A stretch of 64,000 nucleotides of DNA from Erythrobacter sp. AP23. GTDB lineage: Bacteria > Pseudomonadota > Alphaproteobacteria > Sphingomonadales > Sphingomonadaceae. Shown here one piece after another: positions 26,236 to 38,523 of this stretch (the stretch's first letter is position 1; every line of letters begins with the position of its first letter). The translations under genes and the position numbers were made by a program. Location of the stretch: the NCBI RefSeq assembly GCF_001542855.1, contig NZ_LNBY01000017.1, positions 558,001 through 622,000 of the forward strand, given 5' to 3'. The notes under the pieces were generated by a model, which saw nothing but the letters and a program-made list of their open reading frames with translations, was not told the DNA's origin and did no database searches.

Positions 26236-26439
26236 TCAAAGCTTGCTGCGATCGTCCTCGCCGCGCTTTTCTTCGGCTTGCCGGCGCCGCATTTCTTCGG
26301 CCGCCTCGCCCTCGGGCGTGTCCATCGGATGGCGGTTCTTTCGCTTGCGCATGAACAGCGCAAAGAGAATGGCCAGTATTGCCGCGCCGATGATCAAAGT
26401 CATCAGCGAGAGGCCGGGAAGCAGTTCCCCTGTATCCAT
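26236..26439 (-). CDS. small single-pass membrane protein
   Basis: A 67-residue protein with one N-terminal membrane helix (LSLMTLIIGAAILAILFALFM) and a charged cytoplasmic tail (MRKRKNRHPMDTPEGEAAEEMRRRQAEEKRGEDDRSKL). No family recognised. An ATG at 26439 starts it. It is 95 nt downstream of hemA on the same strand and could be the last gene of the long bch-puh transcript; no clear terminator separates them. Confidence 0.55.
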   Translation of the reverse strand: MDTGELLPGLSLMTLIIGAAILAILFALFMRKRKNRHPMDTPEGEAAEEMRRRQAEEKRGEDDRSKL

Positions 26440-26534
26440 GGTTTATCTTTCCTTTCGGTCGCAGATTCTCTTGCGGCCTGCTTTTACAACGGGCGGCCGA
26501 AGGATGCCGTTCCCGGGTCTGGCGCGAAGCGTGC

Positions 26535-27755
26535 TCAGGCGGCGGTTGCCATCCGGGCGAGTTCGCACTGCGACCAGATTTCGCTGAGCGCGGTTATCAG
26601 CCTGTCGATGTCGCCATCGTCGTGAACGGGCGAGGGGGTCAGCCTCAGACGCTCGGTGCCCACCGGAACGGTCGGATAGTTGATCGGCTGCACATAGATG
26701 CCGTGATTGTCCATCAGCCAGTCGCTGATCCGTTTGCACTTGTGCGCATCGCCCACCATCACCGGGATGATGTGGCTCGGATTGTCGAGATGCGGGATGC
26801 CGATCGCATCCAGGCGCCGGCGCACCGTGGCTACCCGGTCGCGCTGCATCATGCGCTCGGCATCGCTGTGCTTGAGGTGTCTGATACTGGCGCAGGCACC
26901 CGCCGCCACTGCGGGGGGCAGGGCGGTGCTGAAGATGAACCCGCTCGCAAAAGTCCGCACGAAATCGACCAGGTCGACCGAAGCGGCGATATAGCCGCCC
27001 ATCACGCCGAACGCCTTGCCCAGCGTGCCTTCGATTACGGTGATCCGGTCCATCAGCCCTTCGCGTTCGGCCACACCGCCGCCTCGTGGGCCATAAAGAC
27101 CGACCGCGTGGACCTCGTCGATATAGCTCATCGCGCCATGCTTCTCGCACACGTCGAGGATCTCGGCGATCGGGGCGATGTCGCCATCCATCGAATAAAC
27201 GCTTTCGAACGCCACCAGCTTGGGCACATCGGGTCCGAAATCAGACAGCTTGCGGTCGAGGTCCTCGGGATCGTTGTGCGTCCAGATCTTGTAGTCGCAG
27301 CGCGAATGCCGGATGCCCTCGATCATCGAGGCATGGTTGAGCGCATCGGAAAACACCACGCAGCCGGGGATCTTGTTCGCCAGAGTGCCGAGACCCGCCC
27401 AGTTCGAGACATAGCCCGAGGTAAACAGCAGCGCGGCTTCCTTGCCGTGCAGATCGGCCAGTTCGCGTTCGAGCAGAACGTGGTGGTGGTTGGTGCCCGA
27501 GATATTGCGCGTGCCGCCCGCCCCGGCGCCGCATTCGTCGAGCGTTTCGTGCATCGCCTGGAGCACCACCGGGTGCTGCCCCATTCCGAGATAGTCGTTC
27601 GAGCACCATACGGTGACCGCCTGCGTTTCCTGGCCGATGAAGCGGGTTGCTTTGGGGAAGGAACCGCGATGGCGCTTGATGTCGGTAAAGACGCGGTAGC
27701 GACCTTCCTCGCGAACGCCGTCGAGTTGCTGCTCGAAAAAGGCATCGAAATCCAT
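26535..27755 (-). CDS. hemA: 5-aminolevulinate synthase
   Basis: A 406-residue PLP enzyme that condenses glycine and succinyl-CoA to 5-aminolevulinate, the first tetrapyrrole precursor of the alphaproteobacterial C4 route. It begins [14 protein letters not shown]. The conserved [21 protein letters not shown] and [11 protein letters not shown] are present, and the PLP lysine lies in [16 protein letters not shown]. Length is normal. It lies 2 nt after puhE, at the end of the bchF-to-hemA superoperon, so precursor supply is tied to bacteriochlorophyll synthesis. A second housekeeping copy elsewhere is possible. Confidence 0.97.
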   Translation of the reverse strand: MDFDAFFEQQLDGVREEGRYRVFTDIKRHRGSFPKATRFIGQETQAVTVWCSNDYLGMGQHPVVLQAMHETLDECGAGAGGTRNISGTNHHHVLLERELADLHGKEAALLFTSGYVSNWAGLGTLANKIPGCVVFSDALNHASMIEGIRHSRCDYKIWTHNDPEDLDRKLSDFGPDVPKLVAFESVYSMDGDIAPIAEILDVCEKHGAMSYIDEVHAVGLYGPRGGGVAEREGLMDRITVIEGTLGKAFGVMGGYIAASVDLVDFVRTFASGFIFSTALPPAVAAGACASIRHLKHSDAERMMQRDRVATVRRRLDAIGIPHLDNPSHIIPVMVGDAHKCKRISDWLMDNHGIYVQPINYPTVPVGTERLRLTPSPVHDDGDIDRLITALSEIWSQCELARMATAA

Positions 27756-27757
27756 GG

Positions 27758-28573
27758 TCAGGTCACTCCGTTTTCAAAAGCGGTGTTCGGGTTGGTGGCG
27801 GCAGATTTGCGGGTCGGCAGCGCCCAGCCCCACAGGGCACCGTCGCGCAAGGGAAGCGCGAAGAACAGATGTTCGATCGCGCCCAGGGCGGCGAGCGCGA
27901 ACAGCAGGCTTGCGCCCACCATCTGCGCGCTGCCTGCTTCTGCCGTCATCGCTTGCCAGCCGAGCCAGGCCGCCAGCGCGACGTTTGCCGCCAGCGTCGC
28001 CGCCAGCAGCAGGGTAAAGCGATTGGGACCGAAATAGCTGGTCAGATAGCCGAGGTGGGGCGGCAGGATATCGGTGCTGGCATTGGGTACGCCGAGGAAC
28101 ATGTTGAGCTTGGCGCTGAGCCTCAGCGCGAACAGAAGCACGAATACGATAGCGCCGATCTGATTGGGCGCGCTCCACGTCAATGCGATCAGCAGCAGCG
28201 CGGTGAGCGCCAGCGCGATCTCGTGATGCAGCACTGCGGCGCTGGCATGCGCGAACCGTCCCAGTCCCGAAGCATCGGGAGGGCAGGGCGTCCGGCGCGG
28301 CCCGGCGACAGCGCCGGTCAGGAAGGCCAGTTCGTGCCACGACCAGACCAGCAGCGCTCCGACGAAGGACAGATAGACCGCTCCGACCGATACCGACTGC
28401 GCCGCGGCTAGGATGGCGACGAGGCCGGCAACCCCGGCCAGCCCGCCCAGCGCGAGGCTGCGCGGGAAGGTCGCCCGGTCGCGATTGTCGAGCCAGGCGA
28501 TGAGGCCGGTGGCGAAGAACCAGATCGCGACGGTGACGATCACCGGGAGGACATGGCCGGACCAGCTTACCAT
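27758..28573 (-). CDS. puhE: photosynthetic complex assembly protein PuhE (DUF3623)
   Basis: A 271-residue polytopic membrane protein with about eight hydrophobic segments. It contains [38 protein letters not shown] and [26 protein letters not shown], the last highly characteristic of PuhE. In Rhodobacter, PuhE affects RC-LH1 assembly and bacteriochlorophyll synthesis. It overlaps acsF by 7 nt and precedes hemA by 2 nt, the standard puh-acsF-puhE-hemA order. Confidence 0.93.
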   Translation of the reverse strand: MVSWSGHVLPVIVTVAIWFFATGLIAWLDNRDRATFPRSLALGGLAGVAGLVAILAAAQSVSVGAVYLSFVGALLVWSWHELAFLTGAVAGPRRTPCPPDASGLGRFAHASAAVLHHEIALALTALLLIALTWSAPNQIGAIVFVLLFALRLSAKLNMFLGVPNASTDILPPHLGYLTSYFGPNRFTLLLAATLAANVALAAWLGWQAMTAEAGSAQMVGASLLFALAALGAIEHLFFALPLRDGALWGWALPTRKSAATNPNTAFENGVT

Positions 28574-29631
28574 GCGGGTTGAAGCCTGACACTCTGCGGC
28601 AGGTCATTGCTGCGCGCGCGGTGGAAGTACATGCCGGCAAAGGCGCGGGCGCAGCCCAGCGCGCCGCTCACGCGCTGCGCGAGCCCCGCAACCCCGCCGC
28701 GCCGCTTGCCCGCTTCCATCCGGCGGCTGGCGGCGAGCAGGCGATCCATCTTGGCGCGGAAGGCCGGATCGTCGGTGTCGATTTCGACCGGAAAGACCTG
28801 GCGGCTGATCTGCGAGCAGATCGAGAAGACCTGGTAGTCGTATTCGGTCGGATCGAGCCCGAGTGCCTCGTGGAATGCGGGCCGCGCATGATCGCGGACA
28901 TACATGGTCGCGTAGACCGAAAGGATGAAGAACCGCACCCACAGCTTGTTGAGGCCGGTGAGCAGTTTGGGATCGGACCGCATAAGCATGGCGAAGGCTT
29001 CGCCATGTCGGAACTCGTCGTTGCACCATTCCTTGAACCACTGGAAGATCGGGTGAAAGCGTAGGTCGGGCCGCCGCTCGAGCTGGCGGTAGATCGTTAT
29101 GTAGCGCGAATAGCCGATCTTCTCCGACAGGTAGACCGCGTAAAAGATGAATTTCGGCTTGAAGAACGTGTATTTCTTCGTCCGCGTGAGGAAACCCAGA
29201 TCGATCCCGATGCCCGCATCCTTCAGCGTATCGTTGATGAAGCCGGCATGGCGGCTCTCGTCGCGTGCGAGCAGCTTGAACAGCTGTTTTACATCGGGAT
29301 TCTTCGAACGCTTGGCGATTTCGGCATAGAGCACGCAGCCGGAGAATTCGGCCGTCAGCGAGCTGACGAGAAAATCGATGAACTCGGCGCGCAGTTCGGG
29401 TTCGAGCGAATTGATGATCCCATCGAAGCTCGCATCGCGCTTGAAATGCTTCTTGTTCGGGTCGCTGACCATCTCGGCGATCAGCGCGTCCCATTCGCTG
29501 CGCACCGGCGATACGTCGATCGCGTCGAGCTTGGCGAAATCGGTGGTGTAGAAACGCGGGCTGAGCACCGTGTCTTCCTGCGCCATCGCCATGGTGTCGG
29601 GCTTCGCTGCGATTGCGGTATGGGCGTTCAT
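28567..29631 (-). CDS. acsF: aerobic Mg-protoporphyrin IX monomethyl ester cyclase
   Basis: A 354-residue diiron oxygenase that forms the fifth (E) ring, giving protochlorophyllide from Mg-protoporphyrin monomethyl ester using O2. Iron ligands appear as [19 protein letters not shown] and [14 protein letters not shown] (paired ExxH-type motifs). It begins [18 protein letters not shown]. Only this oxygen-dependent cyclase is seen; there is no radical-SAM BchE in the window, in keeping with aerobic phototrophy. It overlaps its upstream neighbour by 4 nt (ATGA) and puhE by 7 nt. Confidence 0.97.
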   Translation of the reverse strand: MNAHTAIAAKPDTMAMAQEDTVLSPRFYTTDFAKLDAIDVSPVRSEWDALIAEMVSDPNKKHFKRDASFDGIINSLEPELRAEFIDFLVSSLTAEFSGCVLYAEIAKRSKNPDVKQLFKLLARDESRHAGFINDTLKDAGIGIDLGFLTRTKKYTFFKPKFIFYAVYLSEKIGYSRYITIYRQLERRPDLRFHPIFQWFKEWCNDEFRHGEAFAMLMRSDPKLLTGLNKLWVRFFILSVYATMYVRDHARPAFHEALGLDPTEYDYQVFSICSQISRQVFPVEIDTDDPAFRAKMDRLLAASRRMEAGKRRGGVAGLAQRVSGALGCARAFAGMYFHRARSNDLPQSVRLQPAW

Positions 29632-29918
29632 TTCAGGCTCCCGGGGTTGAAACTCACTTCGTAGAGTTCGGCGAAATCGAAATAGGCGGCGATCCTGGTC
29701 CAGGCGCGTGTCAGCGGGCCGGCGCGGGTGACAGTGGCCATGCGGTCGAAACTGGCCCGCTCGCCGAACGCGATCTGGATCGGTGCGCCGTGCACATGCA
29801 CGCTGTCTCCCGGATAGATCGCGACGTCGCCCTCGAGCTCGACATGAGCATGGAAATGCTCGTCGCTTTGCTCGATCGCGATGTGGCAGGGGGTATCGAA
29901 TCTGGTGCGGCCGATCAT
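29628..29918 (-). CDS. puhD: small soluble puh-operon protein (PuhD position)
   Basis: A 96-residue protein with no membrane segment ([46 protein letters not shown] ... [18 protein letters not shown], not contiguous here). Its position between puhC and acsF and its size match the small PuhD protein of other clusters. It is His-rich in the N-terminal half and may bind metal or cofactor, but this is inference. It is joined by 4-nt overlaps on both sides, so it is co-translated with puhC and acsF. Confidence 0.6.
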   Translation of the reverse strand: MIGRTRFDTPCHIAIEQSDEHFHAHVELEGDVAIYPGDSVHVHGAPIQIAFGERASFDRMATVTRAGPLTRAWTRIAAYFDFAELYEVSFNPGSLK

Positions 29919-30388
29919 GCGCTGTTCCTTTCGAGCAGGACGGCAAAAGACGCGCGATTGTCGGGCCCGAAGGATCCCAGTTCGACGCTCTTGCCGGTTT
30001 CGCTGTCGCTGAGAGACAGCGTCCCGTTGTCCCATTGGGTGAGTACGAAGGGCGTCTCCGCACCGATGCCCTTGCTGCGCCGGACATGCACCAGGCTACG
30101 CAAGGTCGTCCGGATGAAGCCGCCCGTTCCGGGTGCGATCGACGAGACGAGCGCGCCGGTGTCCGCATCCTCGATCCGCACACCGCCGTCGAGTTCGTCG
30201 TGGAAATACAGTTTGCGTTCGGCAACCGCCTCGACCCCGGCGGCCGCGCGCGCTTCACTGGGCACTGCGTCCTTGGCGATGAAGCCGAGACTGGCGGCCG
30301 AGGCGAGGGCGACCGTGAACAGGACGAGCAAGGCGATCATCACCAGCGGTTCCCTGGGGATCGCGTCGGGATGGGCGTGCCCGCTCAT
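29915..30388 (-). CDS. puhC: photosynthetic complex assembly protein PuhC
   Basis: A 157-residue protein with one N-terminal membrane helix ([24 protein letters not shown], about residues 15-38). A periplasmic domain follows ([25 protein letters not shown] ... [20 protein letters not shown]), the standard PuhC layout. PuhC helps organise LH1 around the reaction centre. It overlaps puhB and the following gene by 4 nt each. Confidence 0.92.
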   Translation of the reverse strand: MSGHAHPDAIPREPLVMIALLVLFTVALASAASLGFIAKDAVPSEARAAAGVEAVAERKLYFHDELDGGVRIEDADTGALVSSIAPGTGGFIRTTLRSLVHVRRSKGIGAETPFVLTQWDNGTLSLSDSETGKSVELGSFGPDNRASFAVLLERNSA

Positions 30389-31011
30389 GCCAGCGCCTCC
30401 TTGCCGCCGGTCGGTGCCGGTGCGGATGACTTGCGATCATGCGGTTCGGCAAGGGCGATGTCGCCATGGGCGGCCGTCGCTTCGGCGAGCTTGTGCGCGA
30501 CATCGGCGACGTCGGGCAGCGCACGCAGCATCGGCTGCGGGCGTGCGAAACGCAGCGGCCGCGCGTGCGGCCACAGCATGGCGTAGCCCAGGCTGCGGCC
30601 CTCGGTCGGCTCGAGCGCGATATCGCCGAAGCCCGCGCCGCGGTCGGTCAGGTGCGCGGCCCCGATCCGCTTGAGCGGCAGGTTGACCGATTTCTCGATC
30701 GCCATGCCGATGTTCATGATGAGCCGCCGGTCGGTCAGGATGTAGGTGGTGGTGCGCCTCGCCAACCAGGCAATACTGTAAAGCAGTCCCATCGTTACCA
30801 TCGCCGCAAGCCCCGTGAGCAACGCCCCGCCGATGCTGCCCAAGGCCAGTGCGATGGCAATGAGGACGAGGAAATAGGCCCCCACGGCGCGCGTGTGAAA
30901 GGCTGTGCGTGCAAGCGTCCCAAGGTCGGGCTTGCCCTGCCAGACGATTTTCTCGTCGCTCTGCGGTGTCCCCAGCGTGGGGATCTGCGACATCGAATGC
31001 TGGCTGCTCAT
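30385..31011 (-). CDS. puhB: photosynthetic complex assembly protein PuhB
   Basis: A 208-residue membrane protein with two or three helices (AVGAYFLVLIAIALALGSIGGALLTGLAAMVTMG) and a PH-like cytoplasmic domain (TTYILTDRRLIMNIGMAIEKSVNLPLKRIGAA). EKIVWQGKPDLGTLARTAFH near the N terminus is typical. PuhB is needed for reaction-centre assembly. It overlaps puhA and puhC by 4 nt each. Confidence 0.93.
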   Translation of the reverse strand: MSSQHSMSQIPTLGTPQSDEKIVWQGKPDLGTLARTAFHTRAVGAYFLVLIAIALALGSIGGALLTGLAAMVTMGLLYSIAWLARRTTTYILTDRRLIMNIGMAIEKSVNLPLKRIGAAHLTDRGAGFGDIALEPTEGRSLGYAMLWPHARPLRFARPQPMLRALPDVADVAHKLAEATAAHGDIALAEPHDRKSSAPAPTGGKEALA

Positions 31012-31913
31012 ATGATCGGCTCCTGTCGCTGGGGGTCGGCATAGAGGTAGCCGCCACCGAAATAGGCGACGATGCGCTCCTCCTCGTTAAGCGTGATCTG
31101 CCCCGGCGTGGCGGGACGGGGCGCGCCGGCGAACTGATCGGCGCGGAGCGCGTCGACCACGATCACGCCTTTCCGTTTGCGGATTTTGGCCATCGCCATC
31201 GGCACGAGCAGCGCGCCGGTGCCGGGTCCGCCGCTGGCCGGAGTCCGGACGCTTTCGGTTTCGACCACCACTGCGGTCTCGGTCGCCGGATCGACAGCCG
31301 CGACGGTTTGCGTTTCGACTACCACCGGCTTGGGCGATGCGCTCCCCGGTGTCTCGGCGTCGCCGATCTCGAGATAGCGGATGTGGTGCTCGGACATGTC
31401 GACCCACGCCTCGGTCACCATGCCGGCGGTCTCGCCGTCGGCGCCGATCACCGGCATGCCGACCGGATTGGGATCGCGCGGAGAGACGCTCACGTGATCC
31501 GTGCTGCTTAGCGGCACGATGCGCGGCTTGCCGCTGGCGGTAAGGTCGGGCGTGTGCATCCGCTCCGCCCAGGCGGCCGGACCGAGCCCGTCGGCGAAGG
31601 GATCGCCGGTGGGCACATAGGGTGCCCCGTTCGATCCGAAGGCACGCTTCGCGGGCAGGTCGACCCGTTCGCGCCGCTCGCCATCGGGCGAAACCGTTCC
31701 CTGGCCGTGCGGCAGGTCGAAAGTCTTGGGGGCCGCGCGGCTCAGCGGTCCGCCCATCGTGTCGGGCATGCCGGTGTCTTCGGCTTCGGTGGGATAGCCC
31801 TCGCGCCGATCCTCGCGGCGCAGATAGAACACCAGGGCGATAAAGAAGAGGACGAACGCGTAGAAAACCAGCTGCGTCACGTCCAGCGTGCCTACGATTT
31901 TGACGTCATCCAT
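31008..31913 (-). CDS. puhA: photosynthetic reaction centre H subunit
   Basis: A 301-residue subunit with a single N-terminal membrane helix (LDVTQLVFYAFVLFFIALVFYL) followed by RREDRREGYP. The cytoplasmic domain contains HVSVSPRDPNPVGMPVIGADG, and the end ITLNEEERIVAYFGGGYLYA is diagnostic. The protein is longer than the usual ~260 residues. The excess is an Ala/Val/Thr-rich insert (about 205-245: PVVVETQTVAAVDPATETA...) before LLVPMAMAKI. The ATG at 31913 follows AAGGAGAGTGTG. It overlaps puhB by 4 nt. Confidence 0.96.
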   Translation of the reverse strand: MDDVKIVGTLDVTQLVFYAFVLFFIALVFYLRREDRREGYPTEAEDTGMPDTMGGPLSRAAPKTFDLPHGQGTVSPDGERRERVDLPAKRAFGSNGAPYVPTGDPFADGLGPAAWAERMHTPDLTASGKPRIVPLSSTDHVSVSPRDPNPVGMPVIGADGETAGMVTEAWVDMSEHHIRYLEIGDAETPGSASPKPVVVETQTVAAVDPATETAVVVETESVRTPASGGPGTGALLVPMAMAKIRKRKGVIVVDALRADQFAGAPRPATPGQITLNEEERIVAYFGGGYLYADPQRQEPII

Positions 31914-31934
31914 CACACTCTCCTTGGCAGGCAA

Positions 31935-33355
31935 TCATGTCGGGAACTCGCGCAGGCCGAAGGGCCCGGTGGCGACAAAGGCGCGCTCGCGGTTCTGGTT
32001 CACCAGCGGGCCGAGCGCGACGAGGCCCGCGAGAAGTAAGAGGATTTCGATGCCGTAGACCGCGGCATATCCGGTCGCCGGGCTGCCCAGCGCGCCACCG
32101 AAGAGGCCGCCGGCAGCGAGGCCGGAGACCAGATCGCGCAGCGCGCCGCCTAGCGCGATGGCGAGCCCGGCGCAGCTCGCCTGGACCGCACCCCATGCGC
32201 CGAGCGCCAGTCCAGCGCCTTCTTCGCGGGCGAGGCCCATCGCCTCGATCAGCGTGCCGACCGAGAACAGGCCGAGGCCGAGGCCGATGGCGCAGGCCCC
32301 CACGAAGAGCAGCGCGACCGATTGGAACGGCGCGGCAAAGAGGATCATCAGGAAGGCGGAAACACCCACGACTAGCCCGTTCCCGGCAAGGCGAAGCGGA
32401 TCGCCGCCGCGGGCGAGCGAACGTCCGGAAAGCGCGAAACCGGCCAGCGCACCCGCCGCCCAGGCACCCGTAAGCGCCGTGGTCGCACCGACCGACAGCG
32501 AGAGGATCTCGCCTCCATAGGGCTCGAGCAGCGCATCCTGCATGGCGAAGCCCGCCGCGCCGATTCCGATCGCCGCGAGCAGCCGCGCGGTGCGTCCCTG
32601 CGTCACGAAGCCGCGCCACAATTCGGCGAAGCGCGGGGTAGTATCGGAGGGTGGGGGAAGCGCCGCCCCGCGCGCTTCCTGCTTCCATAGCGCAACCAGG
32701 TTGAGCGCGAAGGTCAGCGCGGCGGCGCCCTGGATCACCTGCACCAGCCGGGTGGGCGAGAAATCGGCCAGCAGCGCGCCCATGGCGAGCGCGGCCACCA
32801 TCGTACCGAGGAGCAGCATCACATAGAGCAGCGCGACCGCGCGCGGGCGCTTGTCCTCGGGTGCGAGGTCGGTCGCCAGCGCAAGGCCCGCGGTCTGCGT
32901 CATGTGCATGCCTGCACCGGTCAGGAGGAAGGCGAGCATGCTTGCGACGACGCCGAGCGAGACATCCTCGGGCCGCCCCAGCAGCAGCAGTGCGAAGGGC
33001 ATGATCGCCAGACCGCCGAACTGCATCAGCGTGCCGAACCAGATGAAGGGTACGCGGCGCCAGCCAAGCACCGAGCGGTGCGTGTCCGAGCGATGCCCGA
33101 TCAATGCACGGAAGGGCGCGACCAGCAGCGGGATCGCGATCATCAGCGCGACCAGCCAGGCCGGGATCGACAGCTCGACGATCATCACCCGGTTGAGCGT
33201 GCCGTTGAGCAGCACCGCGGCCATGCCAACACTGACCTGGAACAGCGCGAGGCGCAGCAGGCGCCCGAGCGGCAAATCCGCGCTCGCCGCGTCGGCGAAG
33301 GGCAGCCAGGCCGTGGCTACCTTCGTCCAGCGCGAGGCAAGGCGGGCCGGTTCGG

Positions 33356-33359
<4 letters not shown>
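31935..33359 (-). CDS. lhaA: light-harvesting 1 assembly protein LhaA (MFS/PucC family)
   Basis: A 474-residue polytopic protein of the PucC/LhaA branch of the MFS fold with 12 predicted helices. It contains GRLLRLALFQVSVGMAAVLLNGTLNRVMIVEL and HRSDTHRSVLGWRRVPFIWFGTLMQFGG, both typical LhaA segments. It assists LH1 assembly, probably by delivering bacteriochlorophyll or antenna polypeptides. The ATG at 33359 overlaps bchM's stop by 4 nt, and 21 nt separate its stop from the puhA start. Confidence 0.93.
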
Positions 33360-34965
<1,606 letters not shown>

Positions 34966-37900
34966 TCATTCGGCTGCCACCACGCCTTCGAGCCGATCTT
35001 CCAGATCGTTGCTCGCGGCATGCAGCGCGGCCAGTGTGTCTTCGTCGGGTTGCCACAGCTCGCGGTCGCAGGCCTCGAGCAGGCGGCTGGCGACGCGGGC
35101 GGAACTCTTCGGGTTGAGGCGCGAAAGTCGCTCGCGCATTGCGGGGTCGAGCACGAAGGTCTCGCTGATCTGCTGGTAGACCCAGGGGGCGACCTGGCCG
35201 GTGGTGGCCGACCAGCCCATCGTGTTGGTCACGTGCCCTTCGATATGCCGCACGCCTTCGAAACCGTGCTTGAGCATGCCCTCGAACCACTTGGGGTTGA
35301 GCGTGCGGGTACGCGTCTCCAGATCGATCTGCTCGGCCAGTGTGCGGACCTTGGCGGCACCCTGCGTCGCATCGAGGATATAGACAGGGGCGTCCTTGCC
35401 ACCCTTGGCCCGGGCGATCGAGCGGCTGATCCCGCCAAGCCCGTCGACATACTGGTCGAGATCGGTAATCCCGACCTCGACGCTTTCGAGGTTCTGATAG
35501 GCGAAATCGACGCCCGCCAGCGCGCTTTCGAGCAGTTCGCGGCGCTGCACCGGTGCGCCCTTGACGCCATAGGCGAAGCCCTTGTGCGTCTCGAAGGCAT
35601 TGGCCAGCTCGTCCGGGTCGGTCCACACGCCACCATCGATCAGCTGGTTGACGTTTGCGCCATAGGCCCCTTCCGCATTGGAGAAGACGCGCAGGGACGC
35701 GGCTTCCAGATCGCAGCCCTGCGCCTGCGCATGCGCGAGGCTGTGCTTGCGTACGAAATTTCGCTCGAGCGGCTCGTCGGCGCTGCTGGCGAGCCAGGCG
35801 GCTTCGGCCAGCATGCGCGTCTGCAGCGGAAGCAGGTCGCGGAAAATGCCCGACAGGGTGGCGACCACGTCGATCCGCGGGCGGCCCAGTTCCTCCAGCG
35901 GGATCAGTTCGGCCCCGGCAAGACGGCCGTATCCGTCGAGCCGCGGGCGCGCGCCGATCAGCGCCAGCGCCTGCGCGAGCTGGACGCCTTCGCTCTTCAT
36001 GTTGTCGGTGCCCCACAGCACCATGGCGAGGCTTTCGGGATAATCCGCCTCCTCGCCCGCGCGATGGCGAGCGAGCAATTGCTCCGCCTGCCGCGCGCCT
36101 TCCGCCACGGCAAAAGCGCTGGGAATGCGGAACGGGTCGAAGCCGTGGATATTGCGCCCCGTCGGCAGGACTTCCGGATTGCGCAGGACGTCGCCACCGG
36201 GGGCGGGTTTCACGTAACGCCCGTCGAGCGCATGGATCAGCGCGCCCAGCTCGTCACTGGCGGCGAGCATGGCATCGATCTTGTCGCGGTCTGTCTCGGG
36301 ATCGGCTTCGACCATTGCATCGAGGAAGGCTTCGCGCTCCTCGCCCTCGGGCGCGGCGCCGAAGACGTGCAGGCCATGCGGGATAAGTGCGCGTTCGAGC
36401 TCGTAGAGCCGCCCGGCAAGATCGCCGATGTCGCCCATTTCGATGTCGAGCGTGTCGCATTGCTCGGCGATCATCGCCTCGAGCGCGACGCGTTCATCGG
36501 CCTCGTTTTCGTCCCCGCGGGTACCGCGCCATCGCTCGACCAGCGCCTTCAGGTCGGCGAAACCCTTGTAGAGCCCGGCCTCGGCGAGCGGCGGGGTGAG
36601 GTAGCTGATCAGCGTCGCGCTTGCCCGGCGTTTGGCGAGGATGCCTTCGGACGGGTTGTTGGCAGCGTAAAGGTTGAAATTGGGCAGGTCGCCCAGCAAC
36701 CGTTCGGGCCAGCATTCGCCCGACAGGCCGGCCTGCTTTCCGGGCATGAATTCGAGCGCGCCATGCGTGCCGAAATGCACCACCGCATCGGCGCCGAAGT
36801 CCTGTCGGATCCAGCGATAGAAGGCGGCAAAGGCGTGGGTTGGGGCGAAGTCGCCCTCGAACAGCAGCCGCATCGGATCGCCCTCGTATCCGAAGGCGGG
36901 TTGCACGCCGACGAAGACATTGCCGAACCGGGCGCCGTAGACGTGGATCGTGCTGCCGTCGGATTGCTGGCGGCCGGGGGCGGGGCCCCATTGCGCCTCG
37001 ATCTGCGCCAGGTGCGGTTCCGCGCGGACATGCGCATCCGCCGGGATCCGCGCGGCGACATTGGCGTCGGCGCCGAAACGCTCGGCATTGCCGGCGAGGA
37101 TCGCCTCGCGCAGCGCTTCGACGCTGTCAGGGACTTCGACCTCGTAACCTTCGGCAGCAAGCCGGGAGAGCGTCGCGTGAAGCGATTCATAAACCGCGAG
37201 ATGCGCGGCCGTGCCGGTCGCCCCGGCATTGGGCGGGAAATTGAATAGCACGATCGCGAGCTTACGCTGCGCGCGCTGGGCCTTGCGCAGCGCGATCAGC
37301 CGTGAGGTCTTCGCCGCCAGCGCCTGCGCGCGTTCGGGATGGCAGCGCATCGCCCGGATGCCGTCCTCGGCGTTCTCGCTGCGTCCGCCGAAGACGCTAG
37401 GGCAGATCGCGCCGTCGAGCTCGGGGATCGCGACCATCATCGTGGCTTCGATCGGCAGCAGGCCGAGCTTGCCATCGTGCCACTGCTCGAGCGGCTGGAA
37501 CTCGATCGGATGCGCCGCAATATAGGGCAAGTCGAGCTGGCCGAGCACCTCCACCGCCGCCTCGGTGTCGTTGTAGGCCGGGCCGCCGACCAGCGAGAAG
37601 CCCGTGAGGTTGACCACCGCATCGACCGTCGGCTTGCCGTCGCGCATGAAGAATTTCTCGATCGCCGGCCGTGCATCGAGGCCGCTGGCAAAGGCGGGGA
37701 TGACCTTGAGGCCAGCCGCTTCCATCGCCGCGATAACGCCATCGTAATGCGCGGCATCGCGGCCCAGCACGTAGGAGCGCAGCAGGATCAACCCGACGGT
37801 GCCATTGGCGCCGCCGCCGCGCGGCAACAGGCGCAGGCTTTCCGACATGCGCTGGCGCGCGCGGGGGTGATAGACGCCCAGTTCGGGATAGTCCCGCGGC

Positions 37901-38523
37901 GGCTCGGCCGGGGTCGCACCGCGCCGCTCTGCCCGCTCGCCCGCGGCATAGCGGTCGACCAGCGTGCGGACCATCTGCACCACATTCTCGTCAGATCCGG
38001 CCAGCCAGTATTGCAGCGTGAGGAAATAGGCGCGCACATCCTGTGCAGTGCCGGGGATGAAACGCAGGATCTTGGGCAGGCGGCGCAGCATGCGCATCTG
38101 CTTCGCGCCCGAACTGGTGCCCGGCTTCTTCGAGCCGCGCAGCTTCTTGAGCAGCGCCATCGGGCCCTTGGCGGGCGCATCCATGCGATAGCCGCCCATT
38201 CGTGTCAGCTTCACGATCTCGCCCGCCGACATCAGCCCGAGCATCGCGTCGCACCGCTCGCGGCGCGCCTCCAGTGCGGGACGGATCGCGCGGACGTGAT
38301 CGTCGAGGAACAGCATGGAGGCGACGACGATGTCGGCGCGCGCGACGTCCGCCTCGGCCCGCGCCAGCGCACCGGGATCGCGATCCCAATCGGACGCAGC
38401 GTGGAGCACGAGGTCGATCTTTTCTTGCGCCAGGCTCTCTCCGGCGCGTTCGACCGCCCCCTGGAGGTGGTTGTCCAGCGTCACGATGACGACGCGGACC
38501 GGAGGGAGCGCGCTACCGGGCAT
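34966..38523 (-). CDS. bchH: magnesium chelatase large (catalytic) subunit
   Basis: An 1185-residue CobN-type subunit that binds protoporphyrin IX and inserts Mg2+ with BchI and BchD, committing tetrapyrroles to bacteriochlorophyll. Recognised segments include [86 protein letters not shown] and [44 protein letters not shown], cited as separate short marks. The ATG at 38523 overlaps the bchB end by 11 nt; an in-frame ATG at 38538 adds only MRRRI. Length is standard. Confidence 0.97.
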   Translation of the reverse strand: MPGSALPPVRVVIVTLDNHLQGAVERAGESLAQEKIDLVLHAASDWDRDPGALARAEADVARADIVVASMLFLDDHVRAIRPALEARRERCDAMLGLMSAGEIVKLTRMGGYRMDAPAKGPMALLKKLRGSKKPGTSSGAKQMRMLRRLPKILRFIPGTAQDVRAYFLTLQYWLAGSDENVVQMVRTLVDRYAAGERAERRGATPAEPPRDYPELGVYHPRARQRMSESLRLLPRGGGANGTVGLILLRSYVLGRDAAHYDGVIAAMEAAGLKVIPAFASGLDARPAIEKFFMRDGKPTVDAVVNLTGFSLVGGPAYNDTEAAVEVLGQLDLPYIAAHPIEFQPLEQWHDGKLGLLPIEATMMVAIPELDGAICPSVFGGRSENAEDGIRAMRCHPERAQALAAKTSRLIALRKAQRAQRKLAIVLFNFPPNAGATGTAAHLAVYESLHATLSRLAAEGYEVEVPDSVEALREAILAGNAERFGADANVAARIPADAHVRAEPHLAQIEAQWGPAPGRQQSDGSTIHVYGARFGNVFVGVQPAFGYEGDPMRLLFEGDFAPTHAFAAFYRWIRQDFGADAVVHFGTHGALEFMPGKQAGLSGECWPERLLGDLPNFNLYAANNPSEGILAKRRASATLISYLTPPLAEAGLYKGFADLKALVERWRGTRGDENEADERVALEAMIAEQCDTLDIEMGDIGDLAGRLYELERALIPHGLHVFGAAPEGEEREAFLDAMVEADPETDRDKIDAMLAASDELGALIHALDGRYVKPAPGGDVLRNPEVLPTGRNIHGFDPFRIPSAFAVAEGARQAEQLLARHRAGEEADYPESLAMVLWGTDNMKSEGVQLAQALALIGARPRLDGYGRLAGAELIPLEELGRPRIDVVATLSGIFRDLLPLQTRMLAEAAWLASSADEPLERNFVRKHSLAHAQAQGCDLEAASLRVFSNAEGAYGANVNQLIDGGVWTDPDELANAFETHKGFAYGVKGAPVQRRELLESALAGVDFAYQNLESVEVGITDLDQYVDGLGGISRSIARAKGGKDAPVYILDATQGAAKVRTLAEQIDLETRTRTLNPKWFEGMLKHGFEGVRHIEGHVTNTMGWSATTGQVAPWVYQQISETFVLDPAMRERLSRLNPKSSARVASRLLEACDRELWQPDEDTLAALHAASNDLEDRLEGVVAAE

